Assembly (NCBI GenBank): GCA_902788035.1
Contig: CADAIL010000008.1
Location: 1-64,000 of the forward strand
Direction: 5' to 3'
DNA from: an uncultured Lachnospiraceae bacterium
Lineage (GTDB): Bacteria; Bacillota; Clostridia; Lachnospirales; Lachnospiraceae
DNA length: 64,000 bases
Shown here: positions 54,247-63,595 of the stretch, piece by piece
How the letters are laid out: every line of letters begins with the position of its first letter
Position numbering within the stretch: the stretch's first letter is position 1
Notes under the pieces: generated by a model
Told to the model about the DNA's origin: nothing
Seen by the model: only the letters and a program-made list of their open reading frames with translations
Databases searched by the model: none
Made by a program: the position numbers and the translations under genes

Positions 54247-54336
54247 AGGAGCGCTTTAATACGCGCATTACCCGCTATGTCGGGTTTGTACTGCAAAAAA
54301 AAGCTGCCGCCAAATCTGCGCGACAGCCTTTTTTAA
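54247..54336 (+). terminator. R4 block (copy 3) with terminator
   Basis: Block GGAGCGCTTTAATACGCGC, then ATTACCCGCTATGTCGGG and TTTGTACTGC (54247-54296), followed by a stem AAGCTG-CGC / GCG-CAGCCTT with mismatches and TTTTTT. Same order as at 32.85 kb. Confidence 0.75.
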
Positions 54337-54400
54337 ATATGAGATGCCCCCCACCTCTATTTCAATATTATCGCCCAGCAGAAACTACCTGTCGGGTTCT

Positions 54401-55003
54401 TTACTCAGTGACCAGCCTGACGATAATATCCGCACACACATCCGGAGATATCGTGCACGTGTCGAGACAGATCGTATAACGCGTGCAGTCAGCAATGTCC
54501 GTTCCCACAAATGTCTTGTAGAAATTGTTCCTGTACGTATCGCGCTGCTCTATGTACTTGGAGATATCCTTTCCCTGTGCCTCATCGAGCTCAGCCGCAT
54601 GAACTTTTCTCTTTTCGAGATCGCCATAGCAGAATACGTCGAACGAAGGGATTCCCGCTTCCTGCAGCACATAGTTGGCACAGCGGCCGACGATGATGCA
54701 CGGTGACTTCGCAAGCTCCAGAATGACTTCTTTCTCGGCTTCATAAATCTTCTTGACGTAATCCGGATAGCTCCCGACAGCAATATTCATGATCGCGTTC
54801 ACAAACCTGCTCCTGGACGTGATATCCTCTCCGTCCTTCAGGATCGCGTCAATATCATATCCGCTCTCCGCGACAGTCTTCTTTACAAAATCCTTGTCAT
54901 AATACGGAATACCGAGTTTCTCCGAAACTTTTGCTGCAATCGTCCTTCCGTACGCTGCATACTGACGATTGATTGTAATTACAGGTATTTTTTTCTCAGA
55001 CAT
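54401..55003 (-). CDS. Cytidylate kinase-like family protein
   Basis: 200 residues, P-loop kinase-like. The N-terminus 'ITINRQYAAYGRTIAAKVSEKLGIPYYDKD' corresponds to the 'ITISREYGSGGR' of the family, but the Gly-rich phosphate loop is degraded (AAYGRT). 'SPCIIVGRCANYVL' and the basic 'YRNNFYKTF' segment are conserved family features. Nucleotide phosphorylation is plausible but not certain. Confidence 0.82.
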   Translation of the reverse strand: MSEKKIPVITINRQYAAYGRTIAAKVSEKLGIPYYDKDFVKKTVAESGYDIDAILKDGEDITSRSRFVNAIMNIAVGSYPDYVKKIYEAEKEVILELAKSPCIIVGRCANYVLQEAGIPSFDVFCYGDLEKRKVHAAELDEAQGKDISKYIEQRDTYRNNFYKTFVGTDIADCTRYTICLDTCTISPDVCADIIVRLVTE

Positions 55004-55165
55004 ATCCTTGCCTCATTTTCTGATAATTCTTAATTCCAATGACCGGAATTCTGCACTAAGTATACCATTAATTTAGACTGATTTGCACACTTTCGGCAAT
55101 GTTTTTTAAAAGAGATGATATTTGCGCCGAATTCCTGATCTCTATAACAGACTGTCTGAACTATC

Positions 55166-56119
55166 CTAACGAGTCCTGACAGGTTCAAGTATGCGGTCAT
55201 GCAGACTGAAAGAGATATACATGAGTCCCAGTATGATCAGCGCCTGAGGGAATATGAACATACATAATATGCAGAGCAGTGTTGCGGCGAACCTGTTAAA
55301 GCGAAGCCTTCTTTTCATGAAAAGTGCTGCAGCTATGATACCGAAAGCCGCAAGATACAGGTATCCCACGACCCAGAGTATCTGACCCACGCTCTGAGCG
55401 GCCTGCGTCGAATTCGGGTTCAGGAAGACAGTCGAGCCGTAAACATAGGCGATGACCGCAGCAACACCTGTCCACTTGGGCGGATATATCGCAGAGACCG
55501 GCCTTGGTTTCTCGATTGAATAATGCAGCCTCTTCAGTATCATGATGCTCAGCTGATATACGATAAATCCGTCCAAAAGGCCTGCGAGGACCATGCTGAT
55601 AATAAAGAGCTGCAGCATGGAGCTGTCGCTGAAAATGATCGCATACGGACCGCTGGCCGCGTCGACATTGGCCTTGGCAAGTGCCTCCACCATCGAATTC
55701 TGCATAAGCGCTATATCCTCGGCCAGGTTGTAACCGAAGACTGAAGCCAGCGCGACGTTACTGATCACACTGAGTACTCCCGCTATGCCCATGACAATGA
55801 ACATGGTGATTGTCATATCGACCTTTTTGAAGAGACACGCACCGAAAATCAGACCGAGGAGGGCAGATGACACCGCGTAAAAAATGGACGTCACTGTTCC
55901 GAAAAAGAGCGAGAACGCGCACATGCCGGCAAATACCATAAGCCCGCTCTTCCAGTCGAATTTGGCCGAGTAAACGACCATGGGAACGGGGAGTATGTAA
56001 ATAAAAAAGCCCTCGAACACACCGCCGGTCTGGCGGTTCAGAAGGAGAAGCATGGCGAAGATCGCGAGGATCATCGCTCCGGTCGTTATTCTTAGTGTAT
56101 TGTTGTTCATCTTATCCAT
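55166..56119 (-). CDS. DUF2232/YybS-like polytopic membrane protein
   Basis: About 317 residues with eight or more hydrophobic helices. Layout ('LRITTGAMILAIFAMLLLLNRQTGG...IYILPVPMVVYSAKFDWKSGLMVF' and the C-terminal 'QSVGQILWVVGYLYLAAFGIIAAALFMKRR') fits the DUF2232/YybS family, thought to relate to S-component-like transport. The start is uncertain: ATG 56119 lacks a clear ribosome binding site. Divergent from the sensor kinase. Confidence 0.75.
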   Translation of the reverse strand: MDKMNNNTLRITTGAMILAIFAMLLLLNRQTGGVFEGFFIYILPVPMVVYSAKFDWKSGLMVFAGMCAFSLFFGTVTSIFYAVSSALLGLIFGACLFKKVDMTITMFIVMGIAGVLSVISNVALASVFGYNLAEDIALMQNSMVEALAKANVDAASGPYAIIFSDSSMLQLFIISMVLAGLLDGFIVYQLSIMILKRLHYSIEKPRPVSAIYPPKWTGVAAVIAYVYGSTVFLNPNSTQAAQSVGQILWVVGYLYLAAFGIIAAALFMKRRLRFNRFAATLLCILCMFIFPQALIILGLMYISFSLHDRILEPVRTR

Positions 56120-56235
56120 AGTACATACTATACAACCGCGGAGAATTTTTGGCAAATAAATTTGTCCGGGGAAAAATCAACAGCCTTTTCATAGTACAAT
56201 GTTCGCTTCAGTTTATATACAAATGGCTTTAAAAT

Positions 56236-56243
56236 GATATAAT
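56236..56243 (+). promoter_or_regulatory. Extended -10 promoter for the sensor kinase gene
   Basis: TGA-TATAAT about 75 bases before the kinase ATG; leader contains GGGCGTGACAGCGCGATTG with a partly matched TTACACGC downstream. Confidence 0.5.
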
Positions 56244-56317
56244 ACATACAGATGCCGCATTGCAGGGCGTGACAGCGCGATTGTTACACGCTCTGAATAT
56301 CTGTCAGGGAGAACTGT

Positions 56318-57622
56318 ATGCCAACATCTCTTCAAGTATTTATCGCACTGGAATTATGGGGATCGCTCTTCGTTATTCTGCTTGCAATATGTATTTATTT
56401 CGTCGGAAATCGCCGTATTGACGAGGAACGCTGGATGTTGCGGCTCCTTCTCGCTACCGGTGTCCTGCTGACCAGCGATGCCTTCACCTGGATTTTTAAC
56501 AAAGCGCCGGGCAAAGGTGCCTACGATGTCCTCATTATCTCGAACTTTCTGGTCTACATTATGGGATATGAGATCTTAAGACTTTTCACAAGATACGTGA
56601 CATGTCTTTTAGGACCCGGGCCAATGGCAAATGCAGTTTACGTGATTGCCCATGTCGGTATGCTGCTGACGTTCATCAATCTGTTTACCCACTTCATGTA
56701 CTACATAGATGCTTCAAATGTATATCACAGAACGAACTGGTTCGTTCTTTCGCAGAGTCTTGGTCTGATAGGAACAGTGTGTCTTGGCATACATATATTC
56801 ATTCGCAGACAGAAGCTGGTCAACCTGAGGACGCTCGTCCTCATAACCTATATTGTCCTGCCTTCTCTGGCCATGGTCATTCAGTCCTTTTACTATGGCA
56901 TTCCACTGCTGAATATCGCCATCTCAGCTGCGCTCTTTCTCAATCTCACTGTCATGCTTCTGTATCAGAGAAGGAGAATCAGTGAGCAGGCCGAGGAGCT
57001 CATTGCAAGCGAGAGGAAGCTGATCGAGGAGCGAGAGCTCATAAATGACATGAAGATACGCCTTGTTCTGTCGCAGGTCAAGCCTCATTTTCTCTTCAAT
57101 GCCCTGAACGCGATCTACTATCTCATAGAAAAATCTCCCATGCAGGCACAGGCCGCCATTGACAGCTTTTCAGATTATCTTCGCGGCAACATGGAAGCTT
57201 TGGAGCACACAGCGCTGATTCCAATCTCGCAGGAGATGAAGCATGTAAAGAGTTACCTCCGGCTCGAGGAAATGCGGTTTCAGGATGAACTGGAAGTCAT
57301 CTATGACGTTAAAGCCCTCAATTTTGATGTGCCGGCTCTTTCAGTCGAACCGATAGTGGAAAACGCGGTGAAGCACGGTATCAGCCAGAATGAAAACGGC
57401 GGATATGTGAAAATCAGCACTGATGAGACTGAGGCAGGCTATGAGATAAAAGTCGAGGACAACGGAGCCGGATTCGATGTCGGGGACATCGGCAATGACG
57501 GGCGTCTTCACGTGGGTATTGCAAATGTCAGGACCCGCCTTGAGAGCATGGCAAAGGGTACCCTTACCATTGAATCCGAAATCGGAAAGGGTACCTGTGC
57601 GACCATTTTTATTCCGAGGTAA
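56318..57622 (+). CDS. LytS/YesM-type sensor histidine kinase
   Basis: 434 residues. Six to seven N-terminal membrane helices (residues about 5-215) with no large external domain, a coiled linker, then a His_kinase domain with the phospho-acceptor in LSQVKPHFLFNALNAIYYL and an HATPase domain (VENAVKHGI, 'VEDNGAGF', 'GIANVRTRL'). Such kinases normally pair with a LytTR-type response regulator, but none is adjacent, so it is an orphan here. Confidence 0.92.
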   Translation: MPTSLQVFIALELWGSLFVILLAICIYFVGNRRIDEERWMLRLLLATGVLLTSDAFTWIFNKAPGKGAYDVLIISNFLVYIMGYEILRLFTRYVTCLLGPGPMANAVYVIAHVGMLLTFINLFTHFMYYIDASNVYHRTNWFVLSQSLGLIGTVCLGIHIFIRRQKLVNLRTLVLITYIVLPSLAMVIQSFYYGIPLLNIAISAALFLNLTVMLLYQRRRISEQAEELIASERKLIEERELINDMKIRLVLSQVKPHFLFNALNAIYYLIEKSPMQAQAAIDSFSDYLRGNMEALEHTALIPISQEMKHVKSYLRLEEMRFQDELEVIYDVKALNFDVPALSVEPIVENAVKHGISQNENGGYVKISTDETEAGYEIKVEDNGAGFDVGDIGNDGRLHVGIANVRTRLESMAKGTLTIESEIGKGTCATIFIPR

Positions 57623-57652
57623 GCCGGTTCGCGGAATATTAAGTGCCGGCAG

Positions 57653-58933
57653 CTATTCATTATCGGGCAGAAGGCCTCCACCTGTAGCCCACACGATGTG
57701 CACCGCCTGATCCATATGCTCATAAAGACCGTGCTCTTTGATATACTTCTCCCACTCGTTTCCTCCGCGGCAGATCTCGGAAAGCCCCTTAAAGCCTGCA
57801 CATGCGGACGGCTCGACGCGGATATTCTCGAGATCCATGAGCATCTTCTGATAAACAGGCAGCTTTTCATCCGAAACAGTAAAAGCTCCGGAGACAAGGT
57901 GCTCCATCATTCCGCACACAAAGCCGGACGGCTTCCCGACCGCAAGCCCGTCCGCGATCGTGCGTCCGCTGAGGCCGATATCCTGCACGCAGATCCTGTC
58001 ATGTTCTCCTGTCGCCATTCCCAGAAGAAAACAGGGAGCTTCCACCGGCTCAGCAAAGAAACAGTGGACATTGTCTCCGAAAAGTTCCTTAAAGCCGAAT
58101 GTGATTCCTCCGGGAGCTCCTCCTACCCCGCAGGGCAGATACAGGAACAGCGGGTGAGTCTCATCGACAGCAATTCCCGCTTTCCGAAGCTGCACCTGCA
58201 CTCTGAGCGCGGCTGTGGAATAGCCGAAAAAGAGGTCTTCAGAGTTCTCATCATCGATAAAAAAGCTCTTTTCGTCAGTTAAAGACTCCCTGCGTCCGCT
58301 CGCAACTGCCTGACCGTAGTCCCCCTCGTACTCTTTAACGATAACACCCTCGCTGCGAAGAAGATCCTTCTTCCACTGTCTGGCGTCACACGACATATGC
58401 ACAATTGCCTTAAAGCCGAGTTTTGCTGCCATCCGGCCGATACTGATTCCGAGATTTCCCGTAGAACCGACCTGAATCGTGTACTGACTGAAAAAAGACC
58501 GGAATTCGTCCGAATCAATCTTTTGGTAGTTGTCCGTCGGCCACAGCATGCTGGCCTTCTGAGCGAGGGTCTCCGCTATCTTCAGAACTTCATGAATACC
58601 GCCTCTGGCTTTCACCGAACCCGCAATCGGAAGTCTGGCGTCATCCTTCAGGAATACCGTGCCTTTGATTCCCGCTCCTTCTTCGTTCATCTTCTCTTTC
58701 ATGGCAGGAATCGAGATAAGCCCGGATTCAATGACTCCCTTTTTGTCTGCTGTCTCCGGAAATGCGGAGGCGATATACGGCAGGAACCGCATAAAGCGGT
58801 TCTGAGCAGCCTTCACATGTACGAATTTATAGCCGAGGATCTCACTCCTCGGTTCACACTTATTAAGTCCGGGATTCAGCCAGACCGTCTCTTTTCTTTC
58901 TTTTAAGCTTTCGATTACATCCATCTCATTCAT
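57653..58933 (-). CDS. dsdA: D-serine ammonia-lyase
   Basis: 426 residues. PLP fold type II enzyme converting D-serine to pyruvate and ammonia. PLP Lys in PIAGSVKARGGIHE, phosphate-binding loop VGSTGNLGISIG, substrate segment 'PCGVGGAPGGITFG', and the C-terminal 'HIVWATGGGLLP'. Length fits DsdA. I use ATG 58933 (MNEMDVIESL). It is convergent with the kinase gene. Confidence 0.95.
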   Translation of the reverse strand: MNEMDVIESLKERKETVWLNPGLNKCEPRSEILGYKFVHVKAAQNRFMRFLPYIASAFPETADKKGVIESGLISIPAMKEKMNEEGAGIKGTVFLKDDARLPIAGSVKARGGIHEVLKIAETLAQKASMLWPTDNYQKIDSDEFRSFFSQYTIQVGSTGNLGISIGRMAAKLGFKAIVHMSCDARQWKKDLLRSEGVIVKEYEGDYGQAVASGRRESLTDEKSFFIDDENSEDLFFGYSTAALRVQVQLRKAGIAVDETHPLFLYLPCGVGGAPGGITFGFKELFGDNVHCFFAEPVEAPCFLLGMATGEHDRICVQDIGLSGRTIADGLAVGKPSGFVCGMMEHLVSGAFTVSDEKLPVYQKMLMDLENIRVEPSACAGFKGLSEICRGGNEWEKYIKEHGLYEHMDQAVHIVWATGGGLLPDNE

Positions 58934-58970
58934 CCTCAAACTTCTCCAGGTGCATATCCCTTTAAGTATG

Positions 58971-58993
58971 AAAAAACCGGTCCGAAGACCGGC
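58971..58993 (-). terminator. Terminator after the STAS gene
   Basis: On the minus strand a stem GCCGGTC / GACCGGT closed by the stable TTCG loop, followed by TTTTTT. Confidence 0.93.
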
Positions 58994-59002
58994 TTTGCTT
59001 TT

Positions 59003-59302
59003 TTATTCAATAGTCAGAATATCGGAGAAACCTGTGACGTCAAATATCTCCATGATCTCAGGTCTTACGTTCCTGATCACCATCTCGCCCTGCTTATTCA
59101 TCTGCTTCTGGGATGAAAGCAATACACGAAGACCTGCAGAAGAAATGTACTCTAATGCCTCAAATTCAAATATAAGGGATTCCACGCCTGAAAGGCTCTT
59201 CCTCAGCTCATTCTCCAGCTGCGGTGCCGTAGTCGTATCAAGTCTGCCTTCAAGAGCAAAAGTAAGTTCTGATCCATTAGCTTTCTGTTCAATCTTAAGC
59301 AT
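59003..59302 (-). CDS. STAS-domain anti-sigma factor antagonist
   Basis: 99 residues, a single STAS domain (SpoIIAA/RsbV type). The phosphorylatable Ser lies in EYISSAGLRVLL. Unphosphorylated, such proteins bind the anti-sigma kinase and release its partner. ATG 59302 has GGAGG upstream. It directly follows the kinase gene (17 bases), the normal order reversed from spoIIAA-AB. Confidence 0.93.
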   Translation of the reverse strand: MLKIEQKANGSELTFALEGRLDTTTAPQLENELRKSLSGVESLIFEFEALEYISSAGLRVLLSSQKQMNKQGEMVIRNVRPEIMEIFDVTGFSDILTIE

Positions 59303-59319
59303 AGCTTCCTCCACACAAA

Positions 59320-59727
59320 TTAAATATTTTTCTTAATTGTCAAAATGTTCTTATTATCCGCATATTCATATGAAACGTCATCCATACTCCTCTTCACCAT
59401 AAAGATGCCGAGTCCTCCGACCTTGCGGTCTTTGGCGGAAAGGGTGACATCCGGCTCCGCAACCGCAAGAGGGTTGAAAGGAACCCCGCTGTCTATAAAT
59501 GTAATAGTCACAGCTCCGGGATTTTTTTCTGTATCCAGCCGTATCACCGCCTCCCCTTCTGCGGGAGTATATGCATATTGTGCGATATTGACAAAAATCT
59601 CTTCCACCGCCACATCGATCTGCATCTGTGCTTTCATGGAGCAATCTGCCTCTTCCAGATTCTCATCCACAAACGCGATTACCTGGTCCAGATTTTCAGT
59701 TCTGGCACCAATTACCAGTTCTTTCAC
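59320..59727 (-). CDS. RsbW/SpoIIAB-like ATP-binding anti-sigma kinase
   Basis: 135 residues, one HATPase_c domain. N-box 'AVEEIFVNIAQYAY', G1 'FIDSGVPFNP', and 'KVGGLGIFMVKRSMDDVSYEY' match RsbW-type serine kinases. The start is GTG 59727 after AAAGGA; longer reading into the promoter region is rejected. It would phosphorylate the downstream STAS protein. No sigma factor gene is seen in the window. Confidence 0.9.
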   Translation of the reverse strand: MKELVIGARTENLDQVIAFVDENLEEADCSMKAQMQIDVAVEEIFVNIAQYAYTPAEGEAVIRLDTEKNPGAVTITFIDSGVPFNPLAVAEPDVTLSAKDRKVGGLGIFMVKRSMDDVSYEYADNKNILTIKKNI

Positions 59728-59924
59728 ATGCTTTTCCTTTCCGCATGAGATCCGTCCGTTGAAGATCATGCCTCCTAAAACAGAATCTCTTCTCATACTT
59801 TGAGGACCGATTCCGGCCTCTCATGTCCGTACGAATCCGGGATCTGCTTTGCAGCTTACTATAAGTTCAAGTCACGCTGCCCTCCGTCTGTAGAGCCGGG
59901 AGCATCTCACACTGTGATATATTA

Positions 59925-59954
59925 TTTATAACAGACTCCGGCAAATATTGTCAA
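59925..59954 (-). promoter_or_regulatory. Promoter of the anti-sigma kinase / STAS pair
   Basis: On the minus strand TTGACA (59954-59949), 18-bp spacer, TATAAA (59930-59925). It lies in the 277-bp gap after the cyclase gene, so the pair can be expressed separately from the upstream cluster. Confidence 0.78.
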
Positions 59955-60004
59955 CTGTATAGCCGTCCCCATTTCTCCCGACGTGAAATAATCCGCAATT
60001 TGGT

Positions 60005-61408
60005 TCAGCATTCCGAATAAAGATTCCTGAGCCACTCATCAAATCCTTCTCCCTTAGCGGTAAAGGCAAGGGTAAACGTATTGCCGCTGTCCGTTCTTAC
60101 GACCTTGGCATACAGATCAAATCCGGAGTCGATCATCAGATTGTCATAAATCTGAAGAGCTCCGTTCGTATGCACTTCGACCTGACTTGCGGACACCGCT
60201 GTGATTTCGCAATCAGCTGTCTTTCCGCTTACGGATTTGTCCTTCAGGATATGAACTTTCACGCGGACAGGTTCGTCAAGCTCCGTGAGCTCATCCTGTA
60301 CGTTCTCAAGATGCAGGTCATATTCACCGCCGATTCCGATCACATGAAATATCTGCGTTTCGCCGTGAACGCCTTTCATCCTGCAGCTAAAAGAATCCTC
60401 GATATCAAGTTCCTCCGATACTGCCCTCCGCGTTCCGGACGAAATCAATATCATGCCGCCCGTTGTCAGGCTTTCAATTCTTCCTGCCATGTTGACCATC
60501 GGGCCCATGACCCCGTATTTAGTGCGCTTTTCCGACCCTATATTGCCGAGGATAACATCCCCTGTATTAATTCCGATACCCATTGACAGAGGTTCATAGC
60601 CTCTTGCGATATTCCACTCATTTACCGCGCGCATCCGGTTCTGCATAGCAATCGCGCAGGCGACGGCATCGTCCGCGTGACTTGCCGTCACGGACGGAGC
60701 TCCGAAGAGAATGAACATCCCGTCCCCAAGGAACTCAATGATCGTTCCCTTATACCGGCTGATCTCCTCGTACATCTCCTCAAAATAATGATTGAGCATG
60801 GTAATAAGGGCTTTGGGCTCAGTTCTCTCGCACAGCATGGTAAAGCCCCGAAGGTCGCTCATCAGAATCGTGACGCATCGCCTGCTTCCGCCCATCTTCA
60901 TGCCATCCGGCGTATCCAGTATCTCTCTGACTATGTCATCCGACAGATACCTGCCGAAGGTCTCCGTGATCAGCTTATTGCGGATCTCCAGTTTGGCATT
61001 GAGTGCCCTGATCTCGCTCATGGCTTTCATGGCATCACGCAGATCAAATAATTCGGTCACATCGCTTATGACCAGAACGATACCTTTGACCAGACCGTTA
61101 TCATGGAGACACGAGGAGACAACTCTAAGCCTCTTTTCGGACTTGCCGCAGACATAGGGGACATATCTCTCCTGCCGCATTCTTCGGTTACGTATCGCGT
61201 CGAGTACAGTCTCCGTGAATTCGTCGTTGCCTTCCTCGTCAAAGAAGCTGAGAGCAAATAGTTGTCCGACCAGCTCACCTTCTTCCCTGCCGAGTATAGT
61301 CAGGGCAGCTCCGTTCACAAGCTCTATAATACCTTTGTGGCTTATAGCCATCACGCCCTCAGACATATCGGCGATGACACTTTTTGTTATAGATACCATC
61401 CGATCCAT
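60005..61408 (-). CDS. PAS-linked class III nucleotide cyclase with C-terminal domain
   Basis: 467 residues. A PAS domain (about 5-120), a short coiled linker, a class III cyclase domain (about 165-345) and an unassigned C-terminal domain of about 110 residues. Metal-binding Asp residues are in ILMSDLRGFT and IEFLGDGMFILFG; the transition-state Asn and Arg are in VNMAGRIES. The usual adenine-selecting Asp/Thr before this is replaced by Gly (YGVMGPMVN), so the product (cAMP or another nucleotide) is uncertain. GAGG precedes the ATG. Three bases after the phosphatase gene. Confidence 0.87.
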   Translation of the reverse strand: MDRMVSITKSVIADMSEGVMAISHKGIIELVNGAALTILGREEGELVGQLFALSFFDEEGNDEFTETVLDAIRNRRMRQERYVPYVCGKSEKRLRVVSSCLHDNGLVKGIVLVISDVTELFDLRDAMKAMSEIRALNAKLEIRNKLITETFGRYLSDDIVREILDTPDGMKMGGSRRCVTILMSDLRGFTMLCERTEPKALITMLNHYFEEMYEEISRYKGTIIEFLGDGMFILFGAPSVTASHADDAVACAIAMQNRMRAVNEWNIARGYEPLSMGIGINTGDVILGNIGSEKRTKYGVMGPMVNMAGRIESLTTGGMILISSGTRRAVSEELDIEDSFSCRMKGVHGETQIFHVIGIGGEYDLHLENVQDELTELDEPVRVKVHILKDKSVSGKTADCEITAVSASQVEVHTNGALQIYDNLMIDSGFDLYAKVVRTDSGNTFTLAFTAKGEGFDEWLRNLYSEC

Positions 61409-61411
61409 ATA

Positions 61412-63574
61412 CTACCTCAGCTTGACAGCCATCATAGTGATGTCATCGAACTGCGGTGCATCACCGGCAAATTCCTTAACAGCCTCGTACACATTATGAA
61501 TGACCTGCGAAGCGTCGGCTTCCGGTTCACGATTCAGGACCTCGAGCATACGGTCTGTTCCGAACATCACATTGTCAGAATCCGTCGTCTCCGGAACTCC
61601 GTCAGTATAAAGGAAGAGAGTGCCGCCGTGCTCGAGCACGAACTCATATTTCCTGTAGGTTATATCCGGCATACCGCCGATAACAAAGCTATGTCTGTCC
61701 TTCAGAAGCTCGAATTCTCCGTTCTTCTTCCTGATGACCGGATATTCATGGCCTGCATTGGACGCGACAACGTGGCCTGTCGAAATCGTCAGGATGCCCA
61801 GCCACACGGTAACAAACATATCCTCCTCGTTATTCTTGCAGATCTGGTCATTGACCCGCTCAAGGACCTCATTTGGAAAGTCGCAGAGCATAGTATTGTT
61901 GTTGACAAGGATCTTCGACATCATCATGAAGAGAGCTGCAGGAACACCTTTGCCTGACACATCGGCCATGACCATAGCCAGATGGTCATCATCAATGAGG
62001 AAGAAATCATAGAAATCGCCGCCGACCTCCTTGGCCGGTTCCATCGTAGCGAAGATGTCAAGCTCTTTTCTTCCGGGGAATGGCGGGAATATATTCGGCA
62101 GCATATCCGCCTGAATTTTTGTCGCAAGCTCAAGTTCTGTCCCGATACGCTCCTTCTCAGCAGTAATTTCTGTAATGTGCTTAATATATGTTTGTGTTTT
62201 GGCTGATATATCCGCAAATGACTCGGCAAGTACCTCGATCTCATCATCTGTCCGATATTCGTTCTTCATCTTGAACAGAGGATTGCTGTCATTCAGCGAG
62301 GCCACCTCCCTCGCCATTTCATTGATCGGCGCAACAATTCTCTTAGCCAGCGACAGGGATCCCGCGAGCGCAAGGGCCATAGCCACGAGAAGGAAAACTA
62401 TCAGGAAAACCTGACTGCGCCCGGCATTCTTCTCAGCCGTCCCCGCAGCCTCGCCGACGATTTCATCGTGCGTTGCTGCCATTATGTCGACAGGCTCATG
62501 GACTGTTGCCGCATCTATGACGGAGAAGAGTGACCATCCGATCGAGCCGATAGGTGAGCCTGTCATATAATAATCTATTCCGTCGACCTGTATGCGCTCG
62601 ACATCCGTGTTAACCGTCATGGCTTTTTGAGCGAATGCGGCAAGTTCCGCATTTGCAGACTTTCTCAAATCGACAGCCGAGTCCGCCAGTACCGGTGCAA
62701 ATGTCCCGCTTCTCTGAGGTGAAAAGATCACGCGGCCGTCCTGGTCAACAATACATACAAATCCGGCGGTTTCGCCTGTTTCCATGATAGCTTTTTCCAT
62801 GGCTTCCAGGAAAAGGTCTGCGCCTGCGACCGCGACGAGCTTTCCGTCAAGGTAAACAGGATACGCGCACACGATTTCTTTTCTTCCGGTAAAAATATCC
62901 TGCTGCAGCCCTGTAAAGTATATTCCCCTGTTCCTCACAGCACCTTTATACCATTCGCGCTCAGTCACCGGTATGTTCATCACAGTTCCGTCATCTCTGA
63001 TCTTGCCCAGTGGGTCGCTGTCAGCTATGAGTATGATCCCATCGGGCGTCGCGACAAAACAGGAATTGGCCTGATCTATTGTCTTGTAAATAGAACTCAT
63101 TGCCACCTGGAGATTGCCCAGAAGTCCTATTTCGCGCGCAATCTCCGGATTTTCTGTATCCACTCCCGCCGCAGTGATAAGCTGCACGCTGGGGCTGCCC
63201 TGCTTCTGCGGATCCGGAGCATAGGACGGAACCTCGCGCAGACCGTCCGGATTGGCATAGAGGTCCCGGGTAATATCCGCAAGCGTAATGACCGGAGCGG
63301 CTACCTCCCTGAACATGGAGTCGGCTATATAAGCCTCAAGAGAGGCTTCACGGGTCATTGTCGTATCGATGACTCCTTCCATGATCGCAGTCGTACTGTC
63401 TGTGACTGCAGTCTTCTGCTCTTCGCTTGTCTTCTGGAAAAGCGAGGACAGGCTCCTGGTCTGATATACCGCAACACCCATGAACGCAAGGACGATCAGG
63501 ATAATTGAAAACAAGACCAGATTAAAAATTTTCTGCTCGAGACCGCCAATGACCAGGTTTCTAATCTTCTTCAT
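61412..63574 (-). CDS. Membrane PP2C/SpoIIE-type serine phosphatase with sensor domain
   Basis: 720 residues. One membrane helix near residue 15-40, a large extracellular dCache-like domain (40-390), a second helix, a HAMP region ('KRIVAPINEMAREVASL'), a coiled coil, then an RsbU/SpoIIE phosphatase domain. Metal-binding motifs are present: EVGGDFYDFF, ADVSGKGVPAALFM and FDDITMMAV. It would dephosphorylate a STAS protein in response to an external ligand. GGGAG precedes the ATG. Confidence 0.92.
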   Translation of the reverse strand: MKKIRNLVIGGLEQKIFNLVLFSIILIVLAFMGVAVYQTRSLSSLFQKTSEEQKTAVTDSTTAIMEGVIDTTMTREASLEAYIADSMFREVAAPVITLADITRDLYANPDGLREVPSYAPDPQKQGSPSVQLITAAGVDTENPEIAREIGLLGNLQVAMSSIYKTIDQANSCFVATPDGIILIADSDPLGKIRDDGTVMNIPVTEREWYKGAVRNRGIYFTGLQQDIFTGRKEIVCAYPVYLDGKLVAVAGADLFLEAMEKAIMETGETAGFVCIVDQDGRVIFSPQRSGTFAPVLADSAVDLRKSANAELAAFAQKAMTVNTDVERIQVDGIDYYMTGSPIGSIGWSLFSVIDAATVHEPVDIMAATHDEIVGEAAGTAEKNAGRSQVFLIVFLLVAMALALAGSLSLAKRIVAPINEMAREVASLNDSNPLFKMKNEYRTDDEIEVLAESFADISAKTQTYIKHITEITAEKERIGTELELATKIQADMLPNIFPPFPGRKELDIFATMEPAKEVGGDFYDFFLIDDDHLAMVMADVSGKGVPAALFMMMSKILVNNNTMLCDFPNEVLERVNDQICKNNEEDMFVTVWLGILTISTGHVVASNAGHEYPVIRKKNGEFELLKDRHSFVIGGMPDITYRKYEFVLEHGGTLFLYTDGVPETTDSDNVMFGTDRMLEVLNREPEADASQVIHNVYEAVKEFAGDAPQFDDITMMAVKLR

Positions 63575-63595
63575 ATATATCTCCCATGTGTTATA

